A stretch of DNA of 64,000 nucleotides from HGM04593 sp045647745. GTDB lineage: Bacteria; Bacteroidota; Bacteroidia; Bacteroidales; Bacteroidaceae. The notes under the pieces were generated by a model. The model was not told the DNA's origin and made no database searches. It worked only from the letters and a program-made list of their open reading frames with translations. The stretch is from assembly GCA_045647745.1 (NCBI GenBank), contig JAZRMQ010000035.1, positions 1-64,000 of the forward strand, read 5' to 3'. Shown piece by piece: positions 36,127 to 44,847 of this stretch (the first letter of the stretch is position 1; each line of letters opens with the position of its first letter). Both the position numbers and the translations under genes were made by a program.

Positions 36127-36422
36127 CTAACCACTGGAGTATGGGTACATCAATGGCTTGTCGGCATTTGTGAGTCTATATAACACACTTACGGGACATT
36201 CACGTTGCATTGTTTTTGACTTGCTTGAAATTTTCCTAGGATTTCAGAACGTCAAAACAAGCGTAGTAAACGCCTTTTATCATATTTTGTCTCACGCTTG
36301 TAGTCTACAGTTGCGCAAACTCACTATCGCGAGATAATGCAAAAATATATACTTTTTATGAGAAATCAAGATTTTAGAAAATGATATTTCAGAAGCTGTT
36401 TCTTATTTCGCGTTTTTTGCAC
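36127..36422. other. Gap with imperfect palindromes, no gene
   Basis: No coding frame is supported here. An imperfect palindrome centres on CCTAGG near 36238 (GTTTTTGAC at 36212-36220 with GTCAAAAC at 36251-36258). A second inverted repeat pairs ACAAGCGT (36257-36264) with ACGCTTGT (36294-36301). Confidence 0.5.
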
Positions 36423-36430
36423 TAAATTCG
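36423..36430 (+). promoter_or_regulatory. Candidate -7 element for the U32 gene
   Basis: TAAATTCG differs from TAnnTTTG at one base and lies 22 bp before the ATG; TTTC at 36399-36402 is 20 bp upstream. Confidence 0.35.
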
Positions 36431-36452
36431 CGACAAAATAAATTGAAAAACA

Positions 36453-38276
36453 ATGTCACACACTCCTCGCAAAATAGAACTTCTTGCCCCGGCAAAGGAT
36501 TATGAAACAGGCGTTGCTGCCATTAATAGTGGTGCCGATGCGGTGTATATTGGTGCTGCGCGCTTTGGAGCGCGACAGGCTGCCGGTAATTCGGTCGAGG
36601 ATATTGCACGCTTGGTCGATTATGCTCACATTTTTGGGGTAAAGGTGTATGTTACACTGAATACCATTATATATGACGAAGAAATTCCGTCAGTGGAGCA
36701 GTTGGTGAAGGAGTTGTACGAGATTGGCGTGGATGCGCTCATTGTGCAGGATATGGGCTTGTCTTCAATGAATATTCCCCCAATTCCGCTTCACGCCAGC
36801 ACGCAGATGGATAACAGCAATGCGGACAAGGTGAAATTTCTTGCTGCTATTGGTTTCCCACGCGTGGTGCTCGCGCGTGAATTGTCGTTAGAGCAGATTA
36901 AGGAGATACACGCCGCAGTGCCCGATACCGAGCTTGAGGTTTTTGTTCACGGCGCACTTTGTGTGAGTTATAGCGGAAGGTGCTATGCATCGCAGCATTG
37001 CTTTGGCCGCAGCGCCAATCGTGGTGCTTGTGCACAATTCTGTCGTTTGGCATTTGACCTTGTTGATGCCGATGGAAAAATTATTGAACACGACAAACAT
37101 CTTTTGTCGCTGAAGGATATGAACCGCTCTGCCTCTTTAGAGGAGATGCTTGATGCCGGAGTGACCTCGTTTAAAATCGAAGGGCGATTAAAAGATGTAG
37201 GCTACGTAAAAAACATAACTGCTTATTACAGAAAAAAACTGGATTCTGTTTTTGCAAGGCGCACAGAGTTTGAGCGCGCTTCGCAAGGAAAATGCTCGCC
37301 TCAATTCACCCCTGCACCCGAAAAGAGTTTCAATCGTGGATTTACTGATTATATGCTGCACGGCTCAAAAGATGGAATGACATCATTTGAGAGTCCAAAA
37401 TCAAAAGGTGAGTATATAGGCCGAGTGAAATTTGTGTCGCGCAACTATTTTACTGTGGTTGGCGGTGAATTCAATAATGGCGATGGTGCTTGTTTTGTGG
37501 GCCGCGACAACAAGCTACACGGGTTCCGCATAAACAGGGTAGAGGGCAACAGAGTGTTCCCACAATCAATGCCACAAATTGAGAGTGGCGATGCTTTGTA
37601 TCGCAATTACGATTGTGATTTTGAGCGCCAGCTATCGCGCCCCGACGTTGCGCGTCGCATATCAATATCGTTGTTGTTTAGCGACACTGCTTTCGGTTTC
37701 TCTTTGCAAGCAACCGATGAGAGTGGTGTGCAGCATTGCGTGGAGATACCATTCAAAAAGGAGGTTGCACGCTCTCCACAACACGAGAATATTGTTGTGC
37801 AATTGGGCAAATGGGGTAACACCCCTTTTGAGGTAGCCGATATTGACATTGAACTCTCTGACGAGTGGTTTGTGCCCTCGTCGCTAATATCCGAAATGCG
37901 ACGCAGTCTTTGTGATTTATTAATTAAGGAGAGACAAAGTGCTGTAGTGCGCACAGATATGCGACTCAAGGATAATGATGCGCAATATATCACCAATTGC
38001 CTTGATTATAGAGGCAATATCTCTAATAAATTTGCAAAAGAATTCTATAAACGTCACAAAGTGACCGAAATATTGCCCGCTTATGAGATTGACGCACCCA
38101 ACGGGGCTGATATAATGTTTTGCAAACATTGCTTGAAGTACAGTCTTGGTTGGTGCACAAAAAGTGGGGTAAAAGCACCATTCAAAGAGCCTTTTTACAT
38201 CGTATCGGGTGACGGACGCAAGTTTCGTCTTGCTTTTGATTGCAAAGAGTGTATTATGCGTGTGGTTGCAGAATAA
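36453..38276 (+). CDS. Peptidase U32 family protein, RlhA-like
   Basis: A 607-residue cytosolic protein of the U32 (collagenase-like) family. The N-terminal barrel starts ELLAPAKDYETGVAAINSGADAVYIGA and contains the U32 signature region VHGALCVSYSGRCYAS...GRSANRGACAQFCR. Cysteines in that region and in the late CKHCLKYSLGWC segment could hold an Fe-S cluster. Length and the extended C-terminal part resemble E. coli RlhA, which hydroxylates a 23S rRNA cytidine, more than the short UbiU/UbiV-type members. Substrate assignment is therefore inference. It is a single-gene transcript, divergent from the LRR lipoprotein gene. Confidence 0.85.
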   Translation: MSHTPRKIELLAPAKDYETGVAAINSGADAVYIGAARFGARQAAGNSVEDIARLVDYAHIFGVKVYVTLNTIIYDEEIPSVEQLVKELYEIGVDALIVQDMGLSSMNIPPIPLHASTQMDNSNADKVKFLAAIGFPRVVLARELSLEQIKEIHAAVPDTELEVFVHGALCVSYSGRCYASQHCFGRSANRGACAQFCRLAFDLVDADGKIIEHDKHLLSLKDMNRSASLEEMLDAGVTSFKIEGRLKDVGYVKNITAYYRKKLDSVFARRTEFERASQGKCSPQFTPAPEKSFNRGFTDYMLHGSKDGMTSFESPKSKGEYIGRVKFVSRNYFTVVGGEFNNGDGACFVGRDNKLHGFRINRVEGNRVFPQSMPQIESGDALYRNYDCDFERQLSRPDVARRISISLLFSDTAFGFSLQATDESGVQHCVEIPFKKEVARSPQHENIVVQLGKWGNTPFEVADIDIELSDEWFVPSSLISEMRRSLCDLLIKERQSAVVRTDMRLKDNDAQYITNCLDYRGNISNKFAKEFYKRHKVTEILPAYEIDAPNGADIMFCKHCLKYSLGWCTKSGVKAPFKEPFYIVSGDGRKFRLAFDCKECIMRVVAE

Positions 38277-38310
38277 AAAAAGCCACGCCTTAGGGGAACG
38301 ACGTGGCTTT
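38275..38310 (-). terminator. Strong minus-strand terminator overlapping the U32 stop
   Basis: On the minus strand, AAAGCCACG (38310-38302) pairs with CGTGGCTTT (38287-38279), and the T-run extends to 38275. On the plus strand the same stem is followed by CTGC, so the T-run favours minus-strand termination. That implies a minus-strand transcript arriving from about 38400. Confidence 0.75.
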
Positions 38311-38390
38311 CTGCTCCGGGCAAACGCTTTTGCCCGTCGGATAACCGACCTTCACAGGCAGGTAGTCCTTTATTGAATCTATTACTATGA
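38275..38390 (-). ncRNA. Candidate small RNA
   Basis: Read on the minus strand, the region folds compactly. A closing CUGC/GCAG stem (38361-38358 with 38314-38311) surrounds two hairpins (GUCGG/CCGAC, 38349-38345 with 38340-38336; CGGGCAAA/UUUGCCCG, 38336-38329 with 38324-38317). The terminator described above follows. No coding frame fits. A weak -7 candidate, TATATGTG (38402-38395), lies upstream. I cannot assign an RNA family. Confidence 0.4.
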
Positions 38391-38405
38391 AAAACACATA
38401 TATAT

Positions 38406-38454
38406 AACATTCCGCGGGATTATTTTGTTTACCCGCGGAATGTTAATTTTTGTT
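38406..38454 (+). terminator. Terminator downstream of the U32 gene
   Basis: AACATTCCGCGGG (38406-38418) pairs perfectly with CCCGCGGAATGTT (38432-38444), then AATTTTTG follows. It is well placed to end plus-strand transcription from the U32 gene. Confidence 0.85.
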
Positions 38455-38510
38455 AGACGCTGTTTTTTTATTTATTTCGCTACTGTTTTGAGAGTTGTTT
38501 CTTATTTAAT

Positions 38511-38673
38511 GTGGATTCGATATAAGCCAGATTAAATCATCACAATGGAGCGTAGTAACGAGATGTGTTGTTGCAAAAAAATCTCAAAATATTGCAAAAT
38601 ATGAGATCTCTCACGTTTGTTCGAGATGACAAAATACGCTAAATGTTAGTACAAATTCTTATATCTGACTCAC
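38511..38673. mobile_element. MITE-like unit with imperfect terminal inverted repeats
   Basis: The 16-bp end GTGGATTCGATATAAG (38511-38526) matches the reverse complement of 38658-38673 at 12 of 16 positions. The right third is the dispersed repeat also seen at 22687-22738. It encodes no protein. A near-terminal TTATTTA on both sides (38502-38508, 38675-38681) could be a target duplication but is A+T-only. Confidence 0.4.
38575..38607 (-). terminator. Terminator of the sbcDC-addAB operon
   Basis: On the minus strand ATCTCA (38607-38602) pairs with TGAGAT (38586-38581), with a bulged inner TATT/AATA pairing, then TTTTTT (38580-38575). It lies about 70 bp after the addB stop, inside the MITE-like unit. 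Confidence 0.65.
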
Positions 38674-38677
38674 GTTA
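38619..38677. repeat. Dispersed intergenic repeat, copy 2
   Basis: This matches 22687-22738 in the same order of blocks (GTTCGA, AAATACGCTAAAT, TTAGT, TTCTTATATC, ACGTTA), with a few small gaps. Its right end overlaps the addB stop codon. Confidence 0.75.
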
Positions 38678-41629
38678 TTTACCACAAATCTTACGATAGT
38701 CACAAAATTCGCACTTTTTTGCATCATCGACAGGCGTAAAAGGCTTTTTGATGTCAAAAATATCCCTAAGGACCTCGTCTAACTTTAACAGATACTCCTC
38801 TTTAATTGTTTTTATATCCGTCACAGGTTCTTTTAGAACGTCAATGATAAAGTTCTCGCGTTGTGTATCCTCGGGCGTGTGTATATATAACAACGATGGC
38901 GATATTTTTCTTGCCAGCTGCGCCTTTACTTTTGCTATCCACTCAAAATCACCTTTCCCCGCGACACGCTTCCCGTTCAATAAATCATCGAGAATGACAG
39001 AGTAGAGGAACGCTTGCAGACGATTACCGGCCGAGGTTATCTCATTTGCAAAAACATTGTCGAGAGATGTCTTTGTCTCCTTGCTACTGCGACCGGTTTT
39101 ATAATCGACAATATTTATTGTGCCATCTTTTATATCTACGCGGTCTATTGTTCCACCAATCACAGCATCAATCTCACAATTGGAATTTTTGATGGTGTAG
39201 GGCACACCAATACTCCTCTCACCGCCAATATACAGGAACGGAGTGTAGTGCCAATCGATTTTTATTAATCTCAAAAGGAAATGATGCAGCACGCCGCGGT
39301 TTATATATTGTTCGCCGTTGTATTCAACTTTGTTGCCGTTAAAAAATTCGCTAGAGAAAGCATCGTCGATAAACTTGTACAATAATTGCTCGTTCTTTAT
39401 GTAAGGTTCAAGCGTCTCTTTGTATATATATCCCTTTCCTCGCTCGGCAAGCTCGCGGTAGAGCGTGTCGGCAGCCTTGTGGAATATATTTCCAAAATCC
39501 TGATTTTGTACCTCTTCGTTAATTTCATTGTTCTTTTTTATTCCAAGAACATAGTAGTAAAAGAAGCTCAGCCCACACCTCAAATATCGGTTTATTGCCG
39601 AAGGGGTTATTGTTTGAGCCTTTTCGTTTATACTCCTGTCGAAGCGCTCGCGCAGCTTGTGCATAATCTGCTCGCTTTTACCAATCTCCCCAACTTCAAT
39701 GGCCGAACCACCTTGATGTGATGTCAAGGCAATGCGTTTAATATCATAGAGTTTAGTGCCGAGTAATTGCAATATATAACGCGAACACTCTCCACGGTTC
39801 TTACCCTCGGATGCGTTGTTGTAGACAAGAGTGATATTCTCGGCGCGTTGCAACAGACGATAGAAATAATAGGCGTAGATTGAGTCGCGGTGCTCATTGA
39901 GAGTGAGCCCAAAAGCACAACGCAGATTGTGTGGGATATATGAATTTTCATTGCTCCTCTTTGGTAGGTTACCCTCGTTCACGCCAAGAAGTATGACGTT
40001 TTTAAAATCGAGGTTACGAGTCTCGAGCAAGCCCATAATCTGCATTCCCACAACCGGCTCACCGTGGAAAGGCATACTCAATGAAGAGAGCACTCTAATC
40101 AATAATCGGCCCAGAGTCTGTGGCTTAATCTGTAACTCGCCGCAATCAACAAGATTGACAAAGCGCTGAACCTGTGTGTAGGCTTTATATATAGCCTCGC
40201 TAAATATTTTTTCATACAACGTGGTGTTCTTATCTTCACCGGTGTAGGTGTCGGCAACATCTCTTATTATTGCAAGAATGTTATCCAGCCACTCTTTGTT
40301 GTTGGTGCTATGAGAGAAAAGACGCGAAAGAAAATCATCTTTTGACAAAATCTCATACTCTGGAAAAAATCTCTTTTCATAAAGCAGTTCGTTACGCAAT
40401 GCCACAGCATTTTCGCTACAACGAATAACGTAGGGGTGGTTCAATATCTCACTCACAAAGGCAAGAGTATATCGCTGGTGTTTTTCACTCCAACCGCGAG
40501 TGTTTAACTCTACCAGATTTTTTATCAGAGTGAATATTGGAGTGTGTGAGACGGGAAAGCCCATTGTCACGTTCATATGCTGCAACGTGTGCCCGTTGGC
40601 GACGGGTGGGAGAGTGTGAATGACAGATTCCAGCATACTCTCGTCGCATAGCACAATAGCTGTTTCAATCTCATTTTCTGTAAGATTTTCATTGAGCCAC
40701 GTCGAGAGATAGCGGCTCTCTATACTATCGTTGCCGGTCTCCACTATTGTAACCTTCTTTTCGGTAGCAAGATTATTGAACGTCACATTTTTAAGCGCGT
40801 TAGGAAAGCGCTCAAGGTTCTGACGCATAAAATATCCGGCCTCGTGCCTTTTATTTGAGGTGTAGTGTGTGTCATAGTCCCAATAGAAGAGGGCTTTCCC
40901 TCTTTTATTGATAATATCAAATAGGCGTCGTTCAACGTCGTTCAACGCATTAAAACCAACAAAAATATATTTGTTATGCTCAAGAGAGATGCTGTCGCAG
41001 TTTTCAATGACATCGCGATATAACATTCCCTCGTATGCAAGATTTTCACGACGCAGAGACTCTTTGAAATTTGAATATATAGTGTACAGTCTCTCCCAAA
41101 TGTTTATAAAGTTCTGTTTAATTTCGCTGCTTTCCTCTATTTTGAAGTTTGTGAAAAATTGCTCTATCGACTTTGCCTGTTCGGGGGTGAGCGTTCCTTT
41201 TCCGATGCCAAGTTCACGCAGCTCTTTTATATTTGCAAAAAGTTCTTTTGCATTGACAAGATGCTTGTCTACGTCGTCAAAATCCTTAACCAATATTTCG
41301 CCCCAGTAGTAAAATTCGTCGAGTGACTCAACACTTTTTTCATACTCTTCCTGTGTCTCACCGGGCTTTATGGGACGAACATACTCTTTATAGAGTTTGC
41401 TCACCAATAAAACAGGGTCACACACTGCAAGCTCGCTATTTTGTTGAAACAGCTCGCCGATAGTCATATAGCGTGGGCTCCACATTGGCTTGCCGCCATT
41501 TTTCTTCAAAAGATATTCACTAAAAAAGAGACTGGCACGTTTATTGGGGAATATTATTGCAACATCCTCTAACTTTCCATCAAATTTCTCGTAAATATCA
41601 TCTGCTACAATCTTCAAAAACGGTATCAT
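38675..41629 (-). CDS. addB: AddB-like nuclease subunit (PD-(D/E)XK)
   Basis: A 984-residue partner of the next gene, forming an AddAB-type helicase-nuclease for double-strand-break resection. The N-terminal part is a degenerate UvrD fold (VAIIFPNKRASLFFSEYLL). The C-terminal PD-(D/E)XK nuclease contains CEIDAVIGGTIDRVDIKDGTINIVDYKTG. One Cys (YLRCGLSFFYYYVLG) precedes the nuclease core and three (KCEFCDYRKIC) follow it, the pattern of the Fe-S staple of AddB nucleases. I start at ATG 41629, which shares one base with the addA TGA; a GTG one codon upstream is the alternative. It is the last gene of the operon. Confidence 0.88.
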   Translation of the reverse strand: MIPFLKIVADDIYEKFDGKLEDVAIIFPNKRASLFFSEYLLKKNGGKPMWSPRYMTIGELFQQNSELAVCDPVLLVSKLYKEYVRPIKPGETQEEYEKSVESLDEFYYWGEILVKDFDDVDKHLVNAKELFANIKELRELGIGKGTLTPEQAKSIEQFFTNFKIEESSEIKQNFINIWERLYTIYSNFKESLRRENLAYEGMLYRDVIENCDSISLEHNKYIFVGFNALNDVERRLFDIINKRGKALFYWDYDTHYTSNKRHEAGYFMRQNLERFPNALKNVTFNNLATEKKVTIVETGNDSIESRYLSTWLNENLTENEIETAIVLCDESMLESVIHTLPPVANGHTLQHMNVTMGFPVSHTPIFTLIKNLVELNTRGWSEKHQRYTLAFVSEILNHPYVIRCSENAVALRNELLYEKRFFPEYEILSKDDFLSRLFSHSTNNKEWLDNILAIIRDVADTYTGEDKNTTLYEKIFSEAIYKAYTQVQRFVNLVDCGELQIKPQTLGRLLIRVLSSLSMPFHGEPVVGMQIMGLLETRNLDFKNVILLGVNEGNLPKRSNENSYIPHNLRCAFGLTLNEHRDSIYAYYFYRLLQRAENITLVYNNASEGKNRGECSRYILQLLGTKLYDIKRIALTSHQGGSAIEVGEIGKSEQIMHKLRERFDRSINEKAQTITPSAINRYLRCGLSFFYYYVLGIKKNNEINEEVQNQDFGNIFHKAADTLYRELAERGKGYIYKETLEPYIKNEQLLYKFIDDAFSSEFFNGNKVEYNGEQYINRGVLHHFLLRLIKIDWHYTPFLYIGGERSIGVPYTIKNSNCEIDAVIGGTIDRVDIKDGTINIVDYKTGRSSKETKTSLDNVFANEITSAGNRLQAFLYSVILDDLLNGKRVAGKGDFEWIAKVKAQLARKISPSLLYIHTPEDTQRENFIIDVLKEPVTDIKTIKEEYLLKLDEVLRDIFDIKKPFTPVDDAKKCEFCDYRKICGK

Positions 41630-44600
41630 CACTTAACCTCCTCTATATGATTTTTATAAACGTACCACAAATAGCCTTTCACATCGGTATAGCCAATATC
41701 AGCCAACAGGTTCATATAATTTTTAACCTGAGTGCCATAGTCATCGTACTCTTTACCGAATTTATAATCAACGACAATAGCTTCATTGCCTTTTATCATA
41801 ACGCGGTCGGGGCGGCGACTCTTCTTTTCACTATCGCCCAAAATCGAACACTCGTTATACAGTTTATAACTGCCATCGAACCATCCGGCAGCCTTGCCGT
41901 TCAAGAGAGCCTTTTCCACAAGGTTCTTTATTTTGTCATACTGCTCCATTGTGGCAATAAGTCCTTCAATCATCAATTTATTGAGTGTTGGTACTATATC
42001 ACTTGCCGTTGCAATGCCTGACATAACAAGGTGCATCAGCTTTCCATCTTCAATATATTCATATTGACGCGCCGCCTTTTTATCGTGAGCCAAAAAGCGC
42101 TCAGTCTCATTAGACTGACGAAAGGATATTTTGCTATCGAAATATGTGAAAGATTGCATTTTTACATCGGGCTTAGCCTCAAAAGGGTTCTCTTTTTTCT
42201 CCTCTTTGTGCTTATCCTCGCCTTTTTTGCTGCCGACAATTTCGCCAAAAGAGAAGAGTTTATCTTTCTCGTATTGTGAACCTTGCAAATGGGTGATATT
42301 CTCAACCACAGCGTTCATCAGTTTCGATACATTTTCGCCACGCCCGTTACTACCATCGGTAAAGATAAAAAGATTACTCTTTGCTCGCGTTGTTGCTACA
42401 TACAGAATATTTAAATTGTCTACAACTTGATAAAGATATTCATTAAAATACTCTTTTTGGAAGATGCTTTTTTTCATCTCCTTTTTGCAATTTATCGGTA
42501 GCAGGCTGAGTGTGTTATATGGTTGAGTCGTCGGTTCGCACCAAAGGAGTGTGCGGCTGTCGCCGGTGAGTACCCAATCGCACAAAGGAATTATAGCTGT
42601 GTGAAATTCAAGGCCCTTTGATTTGTGTATTGTCATAATACGCACGCTGTCGACACTCTCGGCAGGGATGCTCTTTTCGTTTATGCTCTCGTCCCAAGCC
42701 TTGAGCAGTTTGTTGATATCTGAACTGCGGCTGTTGATGTATTGTGCAGCATTGTCGAGAAAAGTGTACACGTATGCCTCTTCGTCCTTAGCCTCGGACA
42801 CTTTTAAAAGTGCAAGCAGTTGCTCTATCAGCTCATATAGAGGCAACTCTTTAAGGCGCATAAGCGAGTTGCGAAAGTCCTCTGGGATAAGTTCCTCAAT
42901 CTTGTTGTTTACCTTGCCGGCAAAATCCTGTTCGGTGCCATTTATAACCTTTTCATACAACCTTATCATATTTGCAACATTAACAAGGTCGTTGGGTGTT
43001 GCAATGTAACGTAAGGCCGAAATTATCAGTTGCACGGTGAGCGAAGAGGAGAGCTTGTAAGCCTCGTCGGAAACAATCTTAAGGTGTGGAAATTCCTTGT
43101 TAAAAGCCTCCACAACCATCTGCATCTTTTTCTTTTTAGTTCGCATCAATATTGCAATATCACCCGGCGCAACATTTTTCTCTTCTATCAAGTGATGAAG
43201 AGTCTGCATAAGCTGTTTGATGGCAGCCTCGGTAAAGTTCTCACATTCGTCATCTTTGTTTACCATACGCACCTCGGCATAACCCTCGAGCGGCTTCTCC
43301 TTTTTGCCGGGTGAAGGTTGTGGCACAGCTTGCTCAACGTCGTTATAGGCCTGCTCAATCTCCTTCATTCCGGCAGGGTCTATTTTATCGCTGAAACTAC
43401 TGCTTATGCTGTTGACCGCTGCACGATAGAGAGCGTTGTTAAACTCAATAATCCGTCTGTCGCTACGATAGTTGGTCGATTTATATGTTACACCATCTAT
43501 TTTCACATCCTGATTGCCAAAAGAGTACTGGTCGCGCCTGAAGTAAGAGCCGATATTGTTCATAATATTCCAGTCGCTATTGCGCCAACGATAAATCGAC
43601 TGCTTTACATCGCCTACAATGAGATTGAAATTTGCGCGGGCAAGAACCTCCTCAAGCAAAACCTTAAAACAGGTCCATTGCAGTTTAGAGGTGTCTTGGA
43701 ATTCATCAATGAATATATGGTCAATCTCTGTTCCAATCTTTTCAAAGATGAACGTGGTGTTTTTTGCCACCATTGTGCTTAACAAATGGGTTGTCTCAGC
43801 AAGCAGGAAGCGGTTTTCGCGAGTGTTCTCCTCCTTTAGAGTTGCTGCAATGTTGTTCAACATTCCAAGTTGATGATAGTGCTCGAGCGAGAGCTCGCAG
43901 TTAAGATATTTATCGTATAGCGGAGTTGCCTCCTTTATAAGATTGGCAATTTTATCTACATTAGGGCATTTTGATGAGATTTTTTCAGGCGTTGAAGCAA
44001 GCGCGGCCTTTGTTGGTGTCCATTCTACAACCGCACCCTTGCTCATCTTGGCGAATGTACCCCATATACCGCTTTCATTGCCTCTAAAGTCGGTGGCAAC
44101 GTAACCATCAGCCAGCCTAAAAAACTCCTCGCCGAGGAATTTTGATTTTTCTTTTATACTTTTTCTCTCGGCTGTGATATCATTATAGAATTTCTTTAGC
44201 AACAACCCGTTGTCGCGCTCAATCTCCTCACGTAACTTATCACCACGCTGTTGATACTCCTCTTTGGTGATATTCTTGGCAAACTCTTTCAACTCTTTGC
44301 CCACCCTCCATTGCTCTCCATTGGCAAGCCTCTCTTCAATGTAACGAACAACCTGTGCAATGTTGGCACTATTAGGTTCTAACTGTTTTATGTAGGTATC
44401 AACAGCATCGCTCAACAGTTCCTTGTCGTCGAGTGAAATCTCAATATCTCCATTCAAATCGAGTTCTTTGGCAAGGCCACGAAGCACCGATTGAAAAAAG
44501 GCATCTATGGTTTGAATACGAAAATGGCCATAGTCGTGTAAAAGCTGGTCAAGAGCATCTTGTGCCTTGAGTGCAATCTGTTCTTCGCTCAGATGCGGCA

Positions 44601-44838
44601 TCTGCTCCTTTATCTTTTGCATATAATCCTTTGCATCGTCCAACCTATTGGCAACTCCGTAGAGCTTGCTAAGAATACGCTCTTTCATCTCGGCCGTAGC
44701 CTTGTTTGTAAAGGTTACAGCGAGAATGTTACGGTAGGAGCCGGGGTTATTTATCAGCAATTTGATATATTCGAGCGCTAAGGTAAATGTCTTGCCGGAG
44801 CCGGCCGAAGCTCTGTATATTTTAAGGTTGTCACTCAT
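41629..44838 (-). CDS. addA: AddA-like UvrD/PcrA-family helicase-nuclease
   Basis: A 1069-residue superfamily 1A helicase with a C-terminal nuclease domain. Walker A ASAGSGKT is at residues 10-17. Other motifs are FTNKATAEMKERIL (Ia), FIDEFQDTSKLQW (II), VGDVKQSIYRWRNSDW (III), and VRIMTIHKSKGLEFHTAIIPLCDW (V) with TTRAKSNLFIF (VI). The PD-(D/E)XK end is visible as RRPDRVMIKGNEAIVVDYKFG. With AddB it should process DNA ends for RecA. The gene begins 9 bp after sbcC and ends in a one-base overlap with addB. Confidence 0.9.
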   Translation of the reverse strand: MSDNLKIYRASAGSGKTFTLALEYIKLLINNPGSYRNILAVTFTNKATAEMKERILSKLYGVANRLDDAKDYMQKIKEQMPHLSEEQIALKAQDALDQLLHDYGHFRIQTIDAFFQSVLRGLAKELDLNGDIEISLDDKELLSDAVDTYIKQLEPNSANIAQVVRYIEERLANGEQWRVGKELKEFAKNITKEEYQQRGDKLREEIERDNGLLLKKFYNDITAERKSIKEKSKFLGEEFFRLADGYVATDFRGNESGIWGTFAKMSKGAVVEWTPTKAALASTPEKISSKCPNVDKIANLIKEATPLYDKYLNCELSLEHYHQLGMLNNIAATLKEENTRENRFLLAETTHLLSTMVAKNTTFIFEKIGTEIDHIFIDEFQDTSKLQWTCFKVLLEEVLARANFNLIVGDVKQSIYRWRNSDWNIMNNIGSYFRRDQYSFGNQDVKIDGVTYKSTNYRSDRRIIEFNNALYRAAVNSISSSFSDKIDPAGMKEIEQAYNDVEQAVPQPSPGKKEKPLEGYAEVRMVNKDDECENFTEAAIKQLMQTLHHLIEEKNVAPGDIAILMRTKKKKMQMVVEAFNKEFPHLKIVSDEAYKLSSSLTVQLIISALRYIATPNDLVNVANMIRLYEKVINGTEQDFAGKVNNKIEELIPEDFRNSLMRLKELPLYELIEQLLALLKVSEAKDEEAYVYTFLDNAAQYINSRSSDINKLLKAWDESINEKSIPAESVDSVRIMTIHKSKGLEFHTAIIPLCDWVLTGDSRTLLWCEPTTQPYNTLSLLPINCKKEMKKSIFQKEYFNEYLYQVVDNLNILYVATTRAKSNLFIFTDGSNGRGENVSKLMNAVVENITHLQGSQYEKDKLFSFGEIVGSKKGEDKHKEEKKENPFEAKPDVKMQSFTYFDSKISFRQSNETERFLAHDKKAARQYEYIEDGKLMHLVMSGIATASDIVPTLNKLMIEGLIATMEQYDKIKNLVEKALLNGKAAGWFDGSYKLYNECSILGDSEKKSRRPDRVMIKGNEAIVVDYKFGKEYDDYGTQVKNYMNLLADIGYTDVKGYLWYVYKNHIEEVK

Positions 44839-44847
44839 CTGACTAAG

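Noticed and set aside
38275..38402. tmRNA, SRP RNA or RNase P RNA in the hairpin-rich gap
   Set aside because: The conserved cores of those RNAs (tRNA-like ends, SRP GGAA tetraloop region, P4 helix) are not seen and the region is too short for tmRNA or RNase P RNA.
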